Numbered from the stretch's first letter, positions 17,045 to 23,626 are shown. The stretch: 64,000 nt of DNA from Ottowia flava (GCF_042680565.1 NZ_JBHUEJ010000002.1:62001-126000), one strand, 5' to 3'. Numbers and translations are program-made. The notes: generated from the sequence alone by a model not told the origin.

Positions 17045-17105
17045 AGCTCTTGTGGTTGTTGTTCTGGTTGCCGTTGTTGAAGTTGCAGTTCCAGGCGTAA
17101 GAGGC
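17019..17105 (-). repeat. DGR template repeat (TR)
   Basis: An 87-bp segment between avd and the reverse transcriptase, read on the minus strand. In the target reading frame it is an AAC-rich block, coding for A-S-Y-A-W-N-C-N-F-N-N-G-N-Q-N-N-N-H-K-S-Y-E-A-H-A-V-A-V-R. The 85-bp core (17021-17105) has 25 adenines. It matches the three variable repeats except at adenines: 9 changes in VR1, 8 in VR2, 12 in VR3, plus one non-adenine change each in VR1 and VR2. The adenine-free 3' end (low plus-strand coordinates) would be the initiation-of-homing counterpart. It overlaps the 5' end of the reverse transcriptase. Confidence 0.95.
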
Positions 17106-17277
17106 CCCATCGCGCTATCGACGTCACCCGGCCGAAGGCTTGCGCCGATCAGCGGGGCAACTGCACCGGACGTGCCGCGCGCGGGCGCGGCGGTTTCCGT
17201 GGTGTGCCTGGCGGTGGCCTTGTGGGCCAGCGGCGCGACCAGATCCCATGTGCGCACGGGCATGAGAGCCTTGACCG

Positions 17278-17640
17278 TCATGCTGCAGGCGCCTTGTTCG
17301 CGGATTTGAGCCAGCCGCCGGCCTGCTTGCCAATGCTGCCCAGCAGCTCAATCGACTGCGCCCACAGGCGCGGCGACAAGTTGCCGCTGTCGTGCGCGAC
17401 GCGGAGCAATACGGTGATGGCGCGGTGGCGCACCAGCAATTCCTGCAGGTGTGCCGCGCGCACGTCACGCTGGGTGGCGTTGGCCATGGCCATCAATTCC
17501 AGAATGTCCACGCAGTGCTGGGTGAGCTTGTCGCCCAGCACGCGCTTCAGCTCGCGCCGCATGTGCGGCTGCGCTGCCACCGCCAGGGCGAGCAACTTGA
17601 CGCCGGTGCGGTGGATGGGCAAATCGGAATGGAGGGACAT
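17278..17640 (-). CDS. avd: DGR accessory variability determinant (Avd-like four-helix protein)
   Basis: 120 residues, predicted all-helical and Arg/Lys rich (HMRRELKRVLGDKLTQHCV, AHLQELLVRHRAITVLLRV). Size, composition and position between the target genes and the template repeat match Avd, the pentameric barrel that binds the reverse transcriptase and template RNA in the Bordetella phage system. Its stop is followed by about 170 bases before the template repeat. The upstream gap to the first target stop is 30 bases. The call rests on context and fold type more than on motif identity. Confidence 0.8.
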   Translation of the reverse strand: MSLHSDLPIHRTGVKLLALAVAAQPHMRRELKRVLGDKLTQHCVDILELMAMANATQRDVRAAHLQELLVRHRAITVLLRVAHDSGNLSPRLWAQSIELLGSIGKQAGGWLKSANKAPAA

Positions 17641-17670
17641 GAATCTGGCTCAAAGAAAAGGACTGAAGGA

Positions 17671-18126
17671 CTAAACGCTCAATCTGCGGACGGCAACGGC
17701 ATGGGCCTCATAGCTCTTGTGGGTGGTGTTCTGGCTGCCGCCGTAGAAGACGCAGTACCAGGCGTAGGAGGCGTCGTCTTCGTGTGCCTCGCTGGACCAG
17801 TGCACCTCGGGCTTCAGGTGCTGTTCGCAGTGGGCAAACACCAAGGGCTGTTCGCGCCGTGTGGGCAGATGCCCGCCCACCGCGGCGGCCCAGTCCATGG
17901 CGGCCCGCCAATTCAAGCGGCCGTTAGGCCGCGGTGGCAACAGGATCAGGTGGTGGGTGGGCGCGCCTTCGTCGTCCAGCGCTAGGCCGGCGTAGCGCTC
18001 GCCAGGGCGCAGCGCGATGGCGGCGGCTGGGATGGCGATGGTCTGGCCACTGTTCTTGAAAGCGGCGATCATTTCAGCCAGCTCGGTCTGCTTGGCGTCG
18101 ATGGATTCGAGGGTGATGGTGGTCAT
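17671..18126 (-). CDS. DGR target protein 1 (DUF1566 / C-type-lectin-like)
   Basis: 151 residues. A short N-terminal helix (residues 5-26) is followed by a beta region and a lectin-like domain: LNWRAAMDWAAAVGGHLPTR, then HWSSEAHEDDASYAWYC. The LPTR-to-WSS-to-VR plan is that of DUF1566-type C-type lectin folds used as DGR scaffolds. The variable repeat encodes residues about 119-146, with diversified positions Y-C-V-F-Y-G-G-S-Q-N-T-T. It has no signal peptide. It is a tandem duplicate of target 2. No clear Shine-Dalgarno is seen before ATG 18126. Confidence 0.88.
   Translation of the reverse strand: MTTITLESIDAKQTELAEMIAAFKNSGQTIAIPAAAIALRPGERYAGLALDDEGAPTHHLILLPPRPNGRLNWRAAMDWAAAVGGHLPTRREQPLVFAHCEQHLKPEVHWSSEAHEDDASYAWYCVFYGGSQNTTHKSYEAHAVAVRRLSV
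17686..17772 (-). repeat. DGR variable repeat VR1
   Basis: An 87-bp copy of the template repeat at the 3' end of target 1. Against the 85-bp core it differs at nine positions, all template adenines, plus one T-to-C at its 5' edge (a synonymous Ser codon). Confidence 0.95.
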
Positions 18127-18157
18127 GGGTGCGTGGTGATGAAAAAGGATTGAAGAA

Positions 18158-18619
18158 CTAAGCGCTGATGGGGATCAAGCGGACGGCAACGGCATGGGCC
18201 TCACTGCTCTTGTGGAGGTTGAGCTGGTTGCCGTAGTTGAAGTGGCAGTACCAGGCGTAAGAGGCGTCGTCTTCGTGTGCCTCGCTGGACCAGTGCACCT
18301 CGGGCTTCAGGTGCTGTTTGCAGTGGGCAAACACCAAGGGCTGTTCGCGCCGTGTGGGCAGATGCCCGCCCACCGCGGCGGCCCAGTCCATGGCGGCCCG
18401 CCAATTCAAGCGGCCGTTAGGCCGCGGTGGCAACAGGATCAGGTGGTGGGTGGGCGCGCCTTCGTCGTCCAGCGCTAGGCCGGCGTAGCGCTCGCCAGGG
18501 CGCAGCGCGATGGCGGCGGCTGGGATGGCGATGGTCTGGCCACTGTTCTTGAAAGCGGCGATCATTTCAGCCAGCTCGGTCTGCTTGGCGTCGATGGATT
18601 CGAGGGTGATGGTGGTCAT
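18158..18619 (-). CDS. DGR target protein 2 (DUF1566 / C-type-lectin-like)
   Basis: 153 residues. It is identical to target 1 outside the variable repeat apart from one Glu-to-Lys change and the last few residues after the repeat (LIPISA instead of RLSV). Its variable segment reads Y-C-H-F-N-Y-G-N-Q-L-N-L-H-K-S-S. This gives the phage a second, differently diversified copy of the same scaffold. It also lacks a signal peptide and a clear Shine-Dalgarno, so translation may depend on coupling with upstream genes. Confidence 0.88.
   Translation of the reverse strand: MTTITLESIDAKQTELAEMIAAFKNSGQTIAIPAAAIALRPGERYAGLALDDEGAPTHHLILLPPRPNGRLNWRAAMDWAAAVGGHLPTRREQPLVFAHCKQHLKPEVHWSSEAHEDDASYAWYCHFNYGNQLNLHKSSEAHAVAVRLIPISA
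18179..18265 (-). repeat. DGR variable repeat VR2
   Basis: An 87-bp copy of the template repeat ending target 2. Eight changes fall at template adenines. One further change is T-to-A, next to an adenine change, turning a Tyr codon into Ser. Confidence 0.95.
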
Positions 18620-18650
18620 GGGTGCGTGGTGATGAAAAAGGATTGAAGAA

Positions 18651-19064
18651 CTAAGCGCTGATGGGGATCAAGCGGACGGCAACGGCATGGGCCTCATAGC
18701 TCTTGCGGCTGGTGACCTGGAGGCCGTCGTCGAAGCCGCAGTACCAGGCGTAAGAGGCAAATTCCTCGTGCGTCTCGCTGGTCCAGTGCCATTCCTTGCG
18801 CAGGTGCTGGCGCAGGTTGGCAAACAGCAGTGCGGCTACCGGGCGGGTTGGCAGGGTGGCCTGCAGGCCTTCGGCCCAGGCGGTGGCGGCCGGCCAGTCG
18901 AGGTCGGTGCCTTGGTTGGGCAGCAGCGCAACGGCCATGTGCTGGCCGTCCGGCAGGGTGGTCAGGCCAGCGAAGATGCCGCCGCCCAGTGGGGCGCCGA
19001 TCGGTGGCAGGCTGGTGAACGTGGTGCAAGCGTCTGCACAGTTGGTCGGTGTGGGTCCGGTCAT
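18651..19064 (-). CDS. DGR target protein 3 (divergent scaffold)
   Basis: 137 residues from ATG 19064, which has a strong CAGGAG about 9 bases upstream; an in-frame extension to 19172 is rejected. The N-terminus differs from targets 1 and 2 (MTGPTPTNCADACTTF), but the core follows the same plan: LDWPAATAWAEGLQATLPTR, HWTSETHEEFASYAWYC. Its variable segment reads G-F-D-D-G-L-Q-V-T-S-R. It is the first target transcribed and the only one with a good ribosome site. It is an older paralogue that shares the diversified end. Confidence 0.88.
   Translation of the reverse strand: MTGPTPTNCADACTTFTSLPPIGAPLGGGIFAGLTTLPDGQHMAVALLPNQGTDLDWPAATAWAEGLQATLPTRPVAALLFANLRQHLRKEWHWTSETHEEFASYAWYCGFDDGLQVTSRKSYEAHAVAVRLIPISA
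18672..18758 (-). repeat. DGR variable repeat VR3
   Basis: An 87-bp copy of the template repeat ending target 3. All twelve differences lie at template adenines. It is the most diversified of the three. Confidence 0.95.
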
Positions 19065-19116
19065 GGTTGGCTCCTGTGAAATGAAGTGGTCGGATCTGTG
19101 GTCCCTGCGCGCGGCA

Positions 19117-19452
19117 TCAGCTGTTGCCACCCGCGTGGTGCTGTCTGGCCGGGGTTGATGCTTTTGGCACATCCCCTTCCGTGTACTGGCTCGCCACCCG
19201 GTGCGCGCGGCGTTGGCCGCCGATCAGGCTGGGCTTGCTGAAGGCGTCCAGCGCGCCGGGGCGGCCGGTGTAGGGCGCCAGTTCGCTGCCGGTGTAATCG
19301 TCCGGGCCGGCCTGCTCAGGGGTCGACGCGCGGCGGGTTTGGTAGCCCACGCGCTCGGCGCGCTGTTCGCTCAGCGCGCGGCCCTTGTGCAGGGTGGCGC
19401 GCAGGTGCTGGGCGGCCTTCAGGTCGGGGTTGGCGGGGTTGGGCGCTCTCAT
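19117..19452 (-). CDS. Hypothetical phage protein, 111 aa
   Basis: Unrecognised, Arg/Ala rich and probably disordered in part. Its ATG overlaps the stop of the gene upstream (ATGA at 19449-19452). It ends 52 bases before the start of target 3. Confidence 0.5.
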   Translation of the reverse strand: MRAPNPANPDLKAAQHLRATLHKGRALSEQRAERVGYQTRRASTPEQAGPDDYTGSELAPYTGRPGALDAFSKPSLIGGQRRAHRVASQYTEGDVPKASTPARQHHAGGNS

Positions 19453-19958
19453 GCCGGCACCCCGTTGCCTTGCATCTGTTTCAGCACGCGGCGGTGGCCT
19501 TCGTCCACGGCGGCGTTGATCTGCAGCGGGGTGCTGAGGCGCACGATCTGGCTGTACAGGTCCAGCGCCTCGCGCACGTCTTGAATGCCCTGGCCGGTGA
19601 AGCCATAGCGGCCGTGCCGATCGCGCAGCGCGGCGCAGTGGCGCAGGGCGTCGTGCGCGGCGAGGATGGCGTCCACCACCTCCTGGCCGATGGCTTCGGC
19701 CAGCACCAGGGCGGTGTTCAGCGATCCTCCCAGGCGGTTGAACAGCTCGGGGTCGCTGCTGCCGTTCTTCAGCGCGTCAAAGCAGCTGTGCAGCTCCAGC
19801 ATGATGCCGTCGTGCTGTGCCTCGGTGGTGGGCTTGTTCAGCTCCAAGACCGTGGCGATCTTCACCAGGCACTGGGCCTTGCGCAGGCTGGTCTGCGTGG
19901 CCACGTCCATGGGGGCGTGGCCGGTGCGCGCGATGGCGCGGCGGGTGGCGCGGTTCAT
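19449..19958 (-). CDS. Hypothetical helical phage protein, 169 aa
   Basis: From ATG 19958 (MNRATRRAIARTGHAP); the frame is open much further upstream but only this part has a normal composition and an ATGA overlap with the preceding gene. It is predicted all-helical, with a long middle segment NRLGGSLNTALVLAEAIGQE. No domain recognised. Confidence 0.55.
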   Translation of the reverse strand: MNRATRRAIARTGHAPMDVATQTSLRKAQCLVKIATVLELNKPTTEAQHDGIMLELHSCFDALKNGSSDPELFNRLGGSLNTALVLAEAIGQEVVDAILAAHDALRHCAALRDRHGRYGFTGQGIQDVREALDLYSQIVRLSTPLQINAAVDEGHRRVLKQMQGNGVPA

Positions 19959-20170
19959 CGCTGCAGCCTCCCGCCCGCGCGCTGAAAAGCGGCGGTAAAG
20001 ACTTCCTCGGCCTCGGTGCCGAAGGGGTAGGGGCAGGCGTCGAGCAGCGTGGCGCCGGCCTGGGCGGCGGTGCGCGCTTCCGCTTCGACCGCAGCGCGCT
20101 CCGCAAAGTACGGCGTGCCATCGGGCGTGTTGCCCTTGTGCACGCGTGTGGACGGGGTGACGGTGGTCAT
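19955..20170 (-). CDS. Hypothetical phage protein, 71 aa
   Basis: Starts at ATG 20170 and is coupled at both ends by four-base overlaps. It contains DGTPYFAERAAVEAEARTAA. Unrecognised. Confidence 0.5.
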   Translation of the reverse strand: MTTVTPSTRVHKGNTPDGTPYFAERAAVEAEARTAAQAGATLLDACPYPFGTEAEEVFTAAFQRAGGRLQR

Positions 20171-20460
20171 GCTGGCGCTCCTGTGGCCTTGGCGATGGCG
20201 GCGCGGATGGCGTTCGATTCGCTGATGTCGCCGAAGTGGTCGACCAGCGGCAGCACGCGCTCGAGGGCGGCGATGAGGGTGGCGTTGACCTCTTCGGCTT
20301 GCGCGAGAGCGGCGCGCATTGCCGCCCGTTCGGCCTTTCGGCGCTCAATTCCGCGCAGGATGGCGCTGTTCTCGACGTTCGCTCGGCCAATGGTTGGGCG
20401 GTGGACACCACCAGCTTCGACGCCCAATGGCCCTGGCATGTGCTTGCCCTGCCCGCTCAC
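20167..20460 (-). CDS. Hypothetical phage protein, 97 aa
   Basis: Start GTG 20460 overlaps the upstream stop as GTGA; ATG 20439 is an alternative. The C-terminal 60 residues form a helix (RKAERAAMRAALAQAEEV) followed by ALERVLPLVDHFGDISESNA. A longer upstream frame is a shadow of the neighbouring gene. Confidence 0.45.
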   Translation of the reverse strand: MSGQGKHMPGPLGVEAGGVHRPTIGRANVENSAILRGIERRKAERAAMRAALAQAEEVNATLIAALERVLPLVDHFGDISESNAIRAAIAKATGAPA

Positions 20461-20834
20461 CGCACACCCCCTCTCGCCACCAGCTGCACCGCCACCTCGG
20501 CGCGGGCGCGGCTGGCCTCGTCCCACAGCTCGGGCCGCTCGCCCTGGGCCTGCGCGATGGCGGCGGCCAGGTCGGCCTGGGTGTCGGCTTCGGCCTGCGC
20601 GTCGCTGGGACCGCCCAGGTGCGACAGCACGAAGGCCACCACCACCAGCAACACCGCCAGCCAGGCCAGCGCGGCGTCGGCGCTGCCCCACACGTGGCCG
20701 GCGGGGCGGTGGATGGCCGTGGCGTAGTCCGCGTCCTTGAAGGCCTGGCCCGCCGTGCGGGCAAAGCGTGGGGGCATGTACGCGCTGTGGCGGCTGTGCT
20801 CGGCCGCGCCCTTGGGGGTGGGGTGGCGGCTCAT
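20457..20834 (-). CDS. Small single-pass membrane protein, 125 aa
   Basis: One clear transmembrane helix (ALAWLAVLLVVVAFVLSHL, residues about 54-72) is followed by a charged, Glu/Ala-rich helical tail. ATG 20834 overlaps the upstream stop. No family recognised. Confidence 0.5.
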   Translation of the reverse strand: MSRHPTPKGAAEHSRHSAYMPPRFARTAGQAFKDADYATAIHRPAGHVWGSADAALAWLAVLLVVVAFVLSHLGGPSDAQAEADTQADLAAAIAQAQGERPELWDEASRARAEVAVQLVARGGVR

Positions 20835-21070
20835 GCGGCCTCCCGCGCGTCGTCGCGCCGTTCAATGCGTAGCACGCGCTCGCCGCTGACCTGGCCGGCC
20901 TTCAGCGTGGCGTCGTCGGCGTTGGCGGCCTGGACCTGGACGAAGGGCAGCTGGCCCTTGTCGGCGGCTTCTTCAACGTCGGCCGCTTCGACCTTCTTCG
21001 GCCACAGGGTGGCGCGGTAGCTGTGGTGGGTGATGGGCCGCGCGCGGTGGCCGGGTGTCGGGGTGTGCAT
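20831..21070 (-). CDS. Hypothetical phage protein, 79 aa, first gene of the leftward operon
   Basis: Start ATG 21070 is set by GGAGG about 7 bases upstream. The body is short and charged (WPKKVEAADVEEAADKG). It is the first open frame after the operator-like repeats at 21115-21159, so it heads the operon that includes the retroelement. Confidence 0.5.
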   Translation of the reverse strand: MHTPTPGHRARPITHHSYRATLWPKKVEAADVEEAADKGQLPFVQVQAANADDATLKAGQVSGERVLRIERRDDAREAA

Positions 21071-21114
21071 GGTGCCTCCAAAGCGGCGGGGTGCCGCGAT
21101 GGATCGCATGTTGC

Positions 21115-21159
21115 CACAAGAAAAACTAGCACACAAGTAAAACTAGTGAATTTCTTGCG
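21115..21159 (-). promoter_or_regulatory. Operator-like repeats before the leftward operon
   Basis: On the minus strand CTAG-N5-CTTGTG occurs twice in tandem with a 17-base period, and a third, degenerate CTAG-N7-CTTGCG faces the other way. The same motif occurs as a dyad at the CI/Cro switch, so this is a likely repressor-controlled left promoter region. No -35/-10 pair is assigned. Confidence 0.65.
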
Positions 21160-21190
21160 CGACTTCCTGTGAAGACGAGGCGTCAGGCAC

Positions 21191-21216
21191 AAAAAAAACC
21201 GTCTGGCGACGGTTCA
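21191..21216 (-). terminator. Intrinsic terminator after the cargo gene
   Basis: On the minus strand: AACCGTC, loop GCCA, GACGGTT, followed by a run of T. It ends transcription of the 21234-22268 gene and shields the leftward operon from it. Confidence 0.85.
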
Positions 21217-21233
21217 AGGAAGTGAGACTACAT

Positions 21234-22268
21234 CTATCGTCTGCCGCAGAAACGGGCGACTTCCTCCTCGCTGGCAGACGTGGAGCGGACCCGCTCTATC
21301 ACATCTTCAGCGCAATAGCTGTTGGTCGGAGTGACCTTCGCCGTGTCTTGTATGGCTCCGCCCTCGCCAAACGCCTGCGCGTAGATTTGTCCGGTTGTTT
21401 TATTGAAAACGAAGAATTGATTCAGCGAACCGTACATCGCATGAAAGTTCTGAATCGTTTCAAATGGAAGGTCTCGGGTCGGCGAAGTGCGGTCCGTATA
21501 TTCAAATAACGTTGGCGCCGCGAATGTAACGACGTACATACACTGAATGTCTGAATCATTGGCGCGCGCCTCGTTGGATGGCATGGGAAAGCCAACGGAG
21601 ATATGGCCGAAATCCTTGCCATAGGATGAGTACCGCAGTTCGCTGGATAAAACACCGGATTTGTAGATTGGGGCGATGCTCGTTTTTGGAATGGCGATAG
21701 AGTAGGGATCGCTTGTGATCTTGCTGACCTGTGTCTCTGCGCCATAGGCATTTTGACCAGTGTATGTTTCAGTCCTCTTATTGACGGTTTGCAGAGAAAT
21801 GACTCTTAAATCATGCGTCGCTGCGTTTATCGTTTGAACCGCGCTGTAATCCTTGACTGAAACGGCGATAGCGGTGACTAAGTATTTTTGTTCATCGCTC
21901 TTGTAATGATTCCTGCAACTGCCTGGCATGGCGATTGGCCCGACCGACTGAATCTTTTGCGCTACGGCAGCCACGTACGTGTTGCGATCGTCGGTCGTGG
22001 AGAACTTGTCCGGTTTGCCGGGCACCTCTCGAATGAGGTCAGAAAGCCAGCCATAGACTTTGACCGGATCATTGCTCAGATAGGACGGCAGCGGTGTGCC
22101 CGCTACAAAGCCGGCCGGTTTGAAAGGAGAGGGAGCCATAGGCGCTATCTTCTGCCCTACTGGGGAAGCTGTCGAGCGCGCTCGAGACTGCTTACCCCCT
22201 GACTGCTGGGCAAATGCGCCTGTGATGGCAAGGGCTGAAGATAGAGCGGCGATCAGAGATTTGCGCAT
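21234..22268 (-). CDS. Exported protein of unknown function, phage cargo
   Basis: 344 residues from ATG 22268 with a Sec signal peptide (MRKSLIAALSSALAITGAFA, cleavage after about residue 20). The mature part is rich in Ser, Thr, Tyr and Asn with four Cys, unlike the Ala/Arg-rich phage neighbours, and base composition is clearly lower in GC. It has its own terminator and sits alone between the repressor and the leftward operon, the classic position of a lysogenic-conversion gene. I do not recognise the family. Confidence 0.6.
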   Translation of the reverse strand: MRKSLIAALSSALAITGAFAQQSGGKQSRARSTASPVGQKIAPMAPSPFKPAGFVAGTPLPSYLSNDPVKVYGWLSDLIREVPGKPDKFSTTDDRNTYVAAVAQKIQSVGPIAMPGSCRNHYKSDEQKYLVTAIAVSVKDYSAVQTINAATHDLRVISLQTVNKRTETYTGQNAYGAETQVSKITSDPYSIAIPKTSIAPIYKSGVLSSELRYSSYGKDFGHISVGFPMPSNEARANDSDIQCMYVVTFAAPTLFEYTDRTSPTRDLPFETIQNFHAMYGSLNQFFVFNKTTGQIYAQAFGEGGAIQDTAKVTPTNSYCAEDVIERVRSTSASEEEVARFCGRR

Positions 22269-22340
22269 GGCGTTGCTTGGCTGCGGCTGACACAATATTT
22301 TACATCGTCAGCTATGAGCAAGGCAATGCCCCGAATGCAC

Positions 22341-23051
22341 TTACAGCCCGCCTGGGCCAGATTTATCGCGCACCCTTCCGATTACAGCGATGTGCTCTGC
22401 CACTACTTCGGCAGACAGCTCTTCGTCTTGTGGGTGGTGGAGCGGATTATCGGAGTGCAATATCAATCCGCCGTCCAGTCTTTTATATAGTCGCTTAATC
22501 TTCAGTTGTTCGCCATATCGTATAGCATAAACCCTTCCTTCGATGATATTGGTTTCTGCCATGTTCACGAGAACGGTATCGTCCTGGAATAGTGTGTTTT
22601 CCATACTGCTGCCGTCGACCTTGAATCGCTTGCACTGGGCAGGATTGATCCTTTGCTCGCGAAACCAGCTTTCCCTGTACGTCGCAGGTGTACTTTTTTC
22701 GATCAATTCATACTCGGGCACTATATACCCGTCTCCTCCGGTGAACCGGACGATCGATTCTTTTATATTGAGATAACCTTTGGGCACGGCTTCCTCTGCC
22801 GTCAGTACGGCGACGGGTGATCCGCCATAGCCCCCGAGCAGGTTCGCGACCGACATATCAAAAAGCGCCGCAACGACCTCCAGCCGCTTGCGCTTTGGAG
22901 CTGTTCCGGCGTCCTCTTTCTCCCATTGCTGCACAGCCTGCCAGGACAGCGGCTTTTGCAGGCCCTCCATGGCGCTCACTTTGGCAGCTAGGTCCTCCAT
23001 CGACCAGCCTCGGGCCTCACGTTCGCGCTTGATGGTTTGGTGAATTGACAT
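22341..23051 (-). CDS. CI-type repressor (XRE helix-turn-helix plus S24 peptidase)
   Basis: 236 residues from ATG 23051. The N-terminal XRE domain (TIKREREARGWSMEDLAAKV, then SWQAVQQWEKE) is followed by an S24/LexA-like domain: KVDGSSMENTLFQDDTVLVN carries the catalytic Ser, and YAIRYGEQLKIKRLYKR carries the Lys. RecA-stimulated self-cleavage upon DNA damage would relieve repression. The Ala-Gly cleavage site is not certain from sequence. It is divergent from the Cro-like gene across an 80-base operator region. Lower GC than the late genes. Confidence 0.92.
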   Translation of the reverse strand: MSIHQTIKREREARGWSMEDLAAKVSAMEGLQKPLSWQAVQQWEKEDAGTAPKRKRLEVVAALFDMSVANLLGGYGGSPVAVLTAEEAVPKGYLNIKESIVRFTGGDGYIVPEYELIEKSTPATYRESWFREQRINPAQCKRFKVDGSSMENTLFQDDTVLVNMAETNIIEGRVYAIRYGEQLKIKRLYKRLDGGLILHSDNPLHHPQDEELSAEVVAEHIAVIGRVRDKSGPGGL

Positions 23052-23054
23052 GAT

Positions 23055-23122
23055 CACAAGTGTTGCTTGTGCGGGGTTGCGCGTCCACACAAGATCAACT
23101 AGCATTGCTAGAAATTCTTGTG
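23055..23122. promoter_or_regulatory. CI/Cro operator region
   Basis: It holds CACAAG-N5-CTTGTG (23055-23071) and a 35-bp dyad (23088-23122): CACAAG-N5-CTAG, five central bases, CTAG-N5-CTTGTG, with the perfect palindrome CTAGC-ATT-GCTAG in the middle. It lies between the divergent repressor and Cro-like genes. Confidence 0.75.
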
Positions 23123-23130
23123 AGATACCA

Positions 23131-23415
23131 GTGAGCAGCACCACGGACTTGAAGGCGGTCGTTCGCGCGGCCGCCGATGCGGCCATCGTTGCCATGGGTG
23201 GCCCCGTCGAAGCGGCGCGAAAACTTGGCGGCGATGCGACTTATCAAGCCATTCAGAGCTGGCGATCCAGCGGCGTACCGGCGCGCTGGTGTCGCAAGGT
23301 GAGCGAGCTGTCCGGCGTGTCTGTAGTCCAGCTGCGAGCCCAAGACTGGCAGGACTACTGGCCAGAACTGGCCTCGGCGCCCGCCACCCAAGCCGGGGAG
23401 GGCGCCAATGTCTGA
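23131..23415 (+). CDS. Cro/YdaS-like helix-turn-helix regulator
   Basis: 94 residues from GTG 23131; an in-frame ATG at 23050 would start inside the repressor gene and read through the operators. The core AMGGPVEAARKLGGDATYQAIQSWRSSGVPARW matches small YdaS/Cro-like regulators, ending with the typical LRAQDWQDYWPEL. It is the first rightward gene and probably opposes the repressor. Confidence 0.8.
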   Translation: MSSTTDLKAVVRAAADAAIVAMGGPVEAARKLGGDATYQAIQSWRSSGVPARWCRKVSELSGVSVVQLRAQDWQDYWPELASAPATQAGEGANV

Positions 23416-23626
23416 CCTCGCCACCGCGTTGCTCGCCAAGGCCCTGGGCCTTCCCGAAAAAACCACCAAGGCCGTGATCACGCTGGAGCGCGATTGCTGC
23501 CCCGTGGTCGACCTGACCTTGTTGGTGCCGTCCATTTCGCCCGAGGGCGAGCGTGGCCTGGAAGAGGTGCAGCGCCGCTGCTGGCTTGTGGAGGCGATCG
23601 GCCGCAAGGAGGGAGGGGCGCGATGA
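23408..23626 (+). CDS. Hypothetical phage protein, 72 aa
   Basis: ATG 23408 lies within the end of the Cro-like gene (8-base overlap) and its stop overlaps the next ATG. Short and helical with two Cys. Unrecognised. Confidence 0.5.
   Translation: MSDLATALLAKALGLPEKTTKAVITLERDCCPVVDLTLLVPSISPEGERGLEEVQRRCWLVEAIGRKEGGAR

Larger units (their letters stand above)
17773..18673 (-). repeat. Tandem duplication of the DGR target gene
   Basis: 17773-18180 and 18266-18673 are the same 408-bp unit with one difference (a Glu versus Lys codon), repeating with a 493-bp period. VR1, VR2 and VR3 are also spaced exactly 493 bp apart. The unit carries the invariant part of the target plus the intergenic spacer and the end of the next gene upstream. 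Confidence 0.9.

Noticed and set aside
17045..17281. N-terminal extension of the reverse transcriptase up to 17281
   Set aside because: The extra residues translate the template repeat in a Thr-rich wrong frame and the avd-TR spacer; family-like sequence starts only near 17035-17044.
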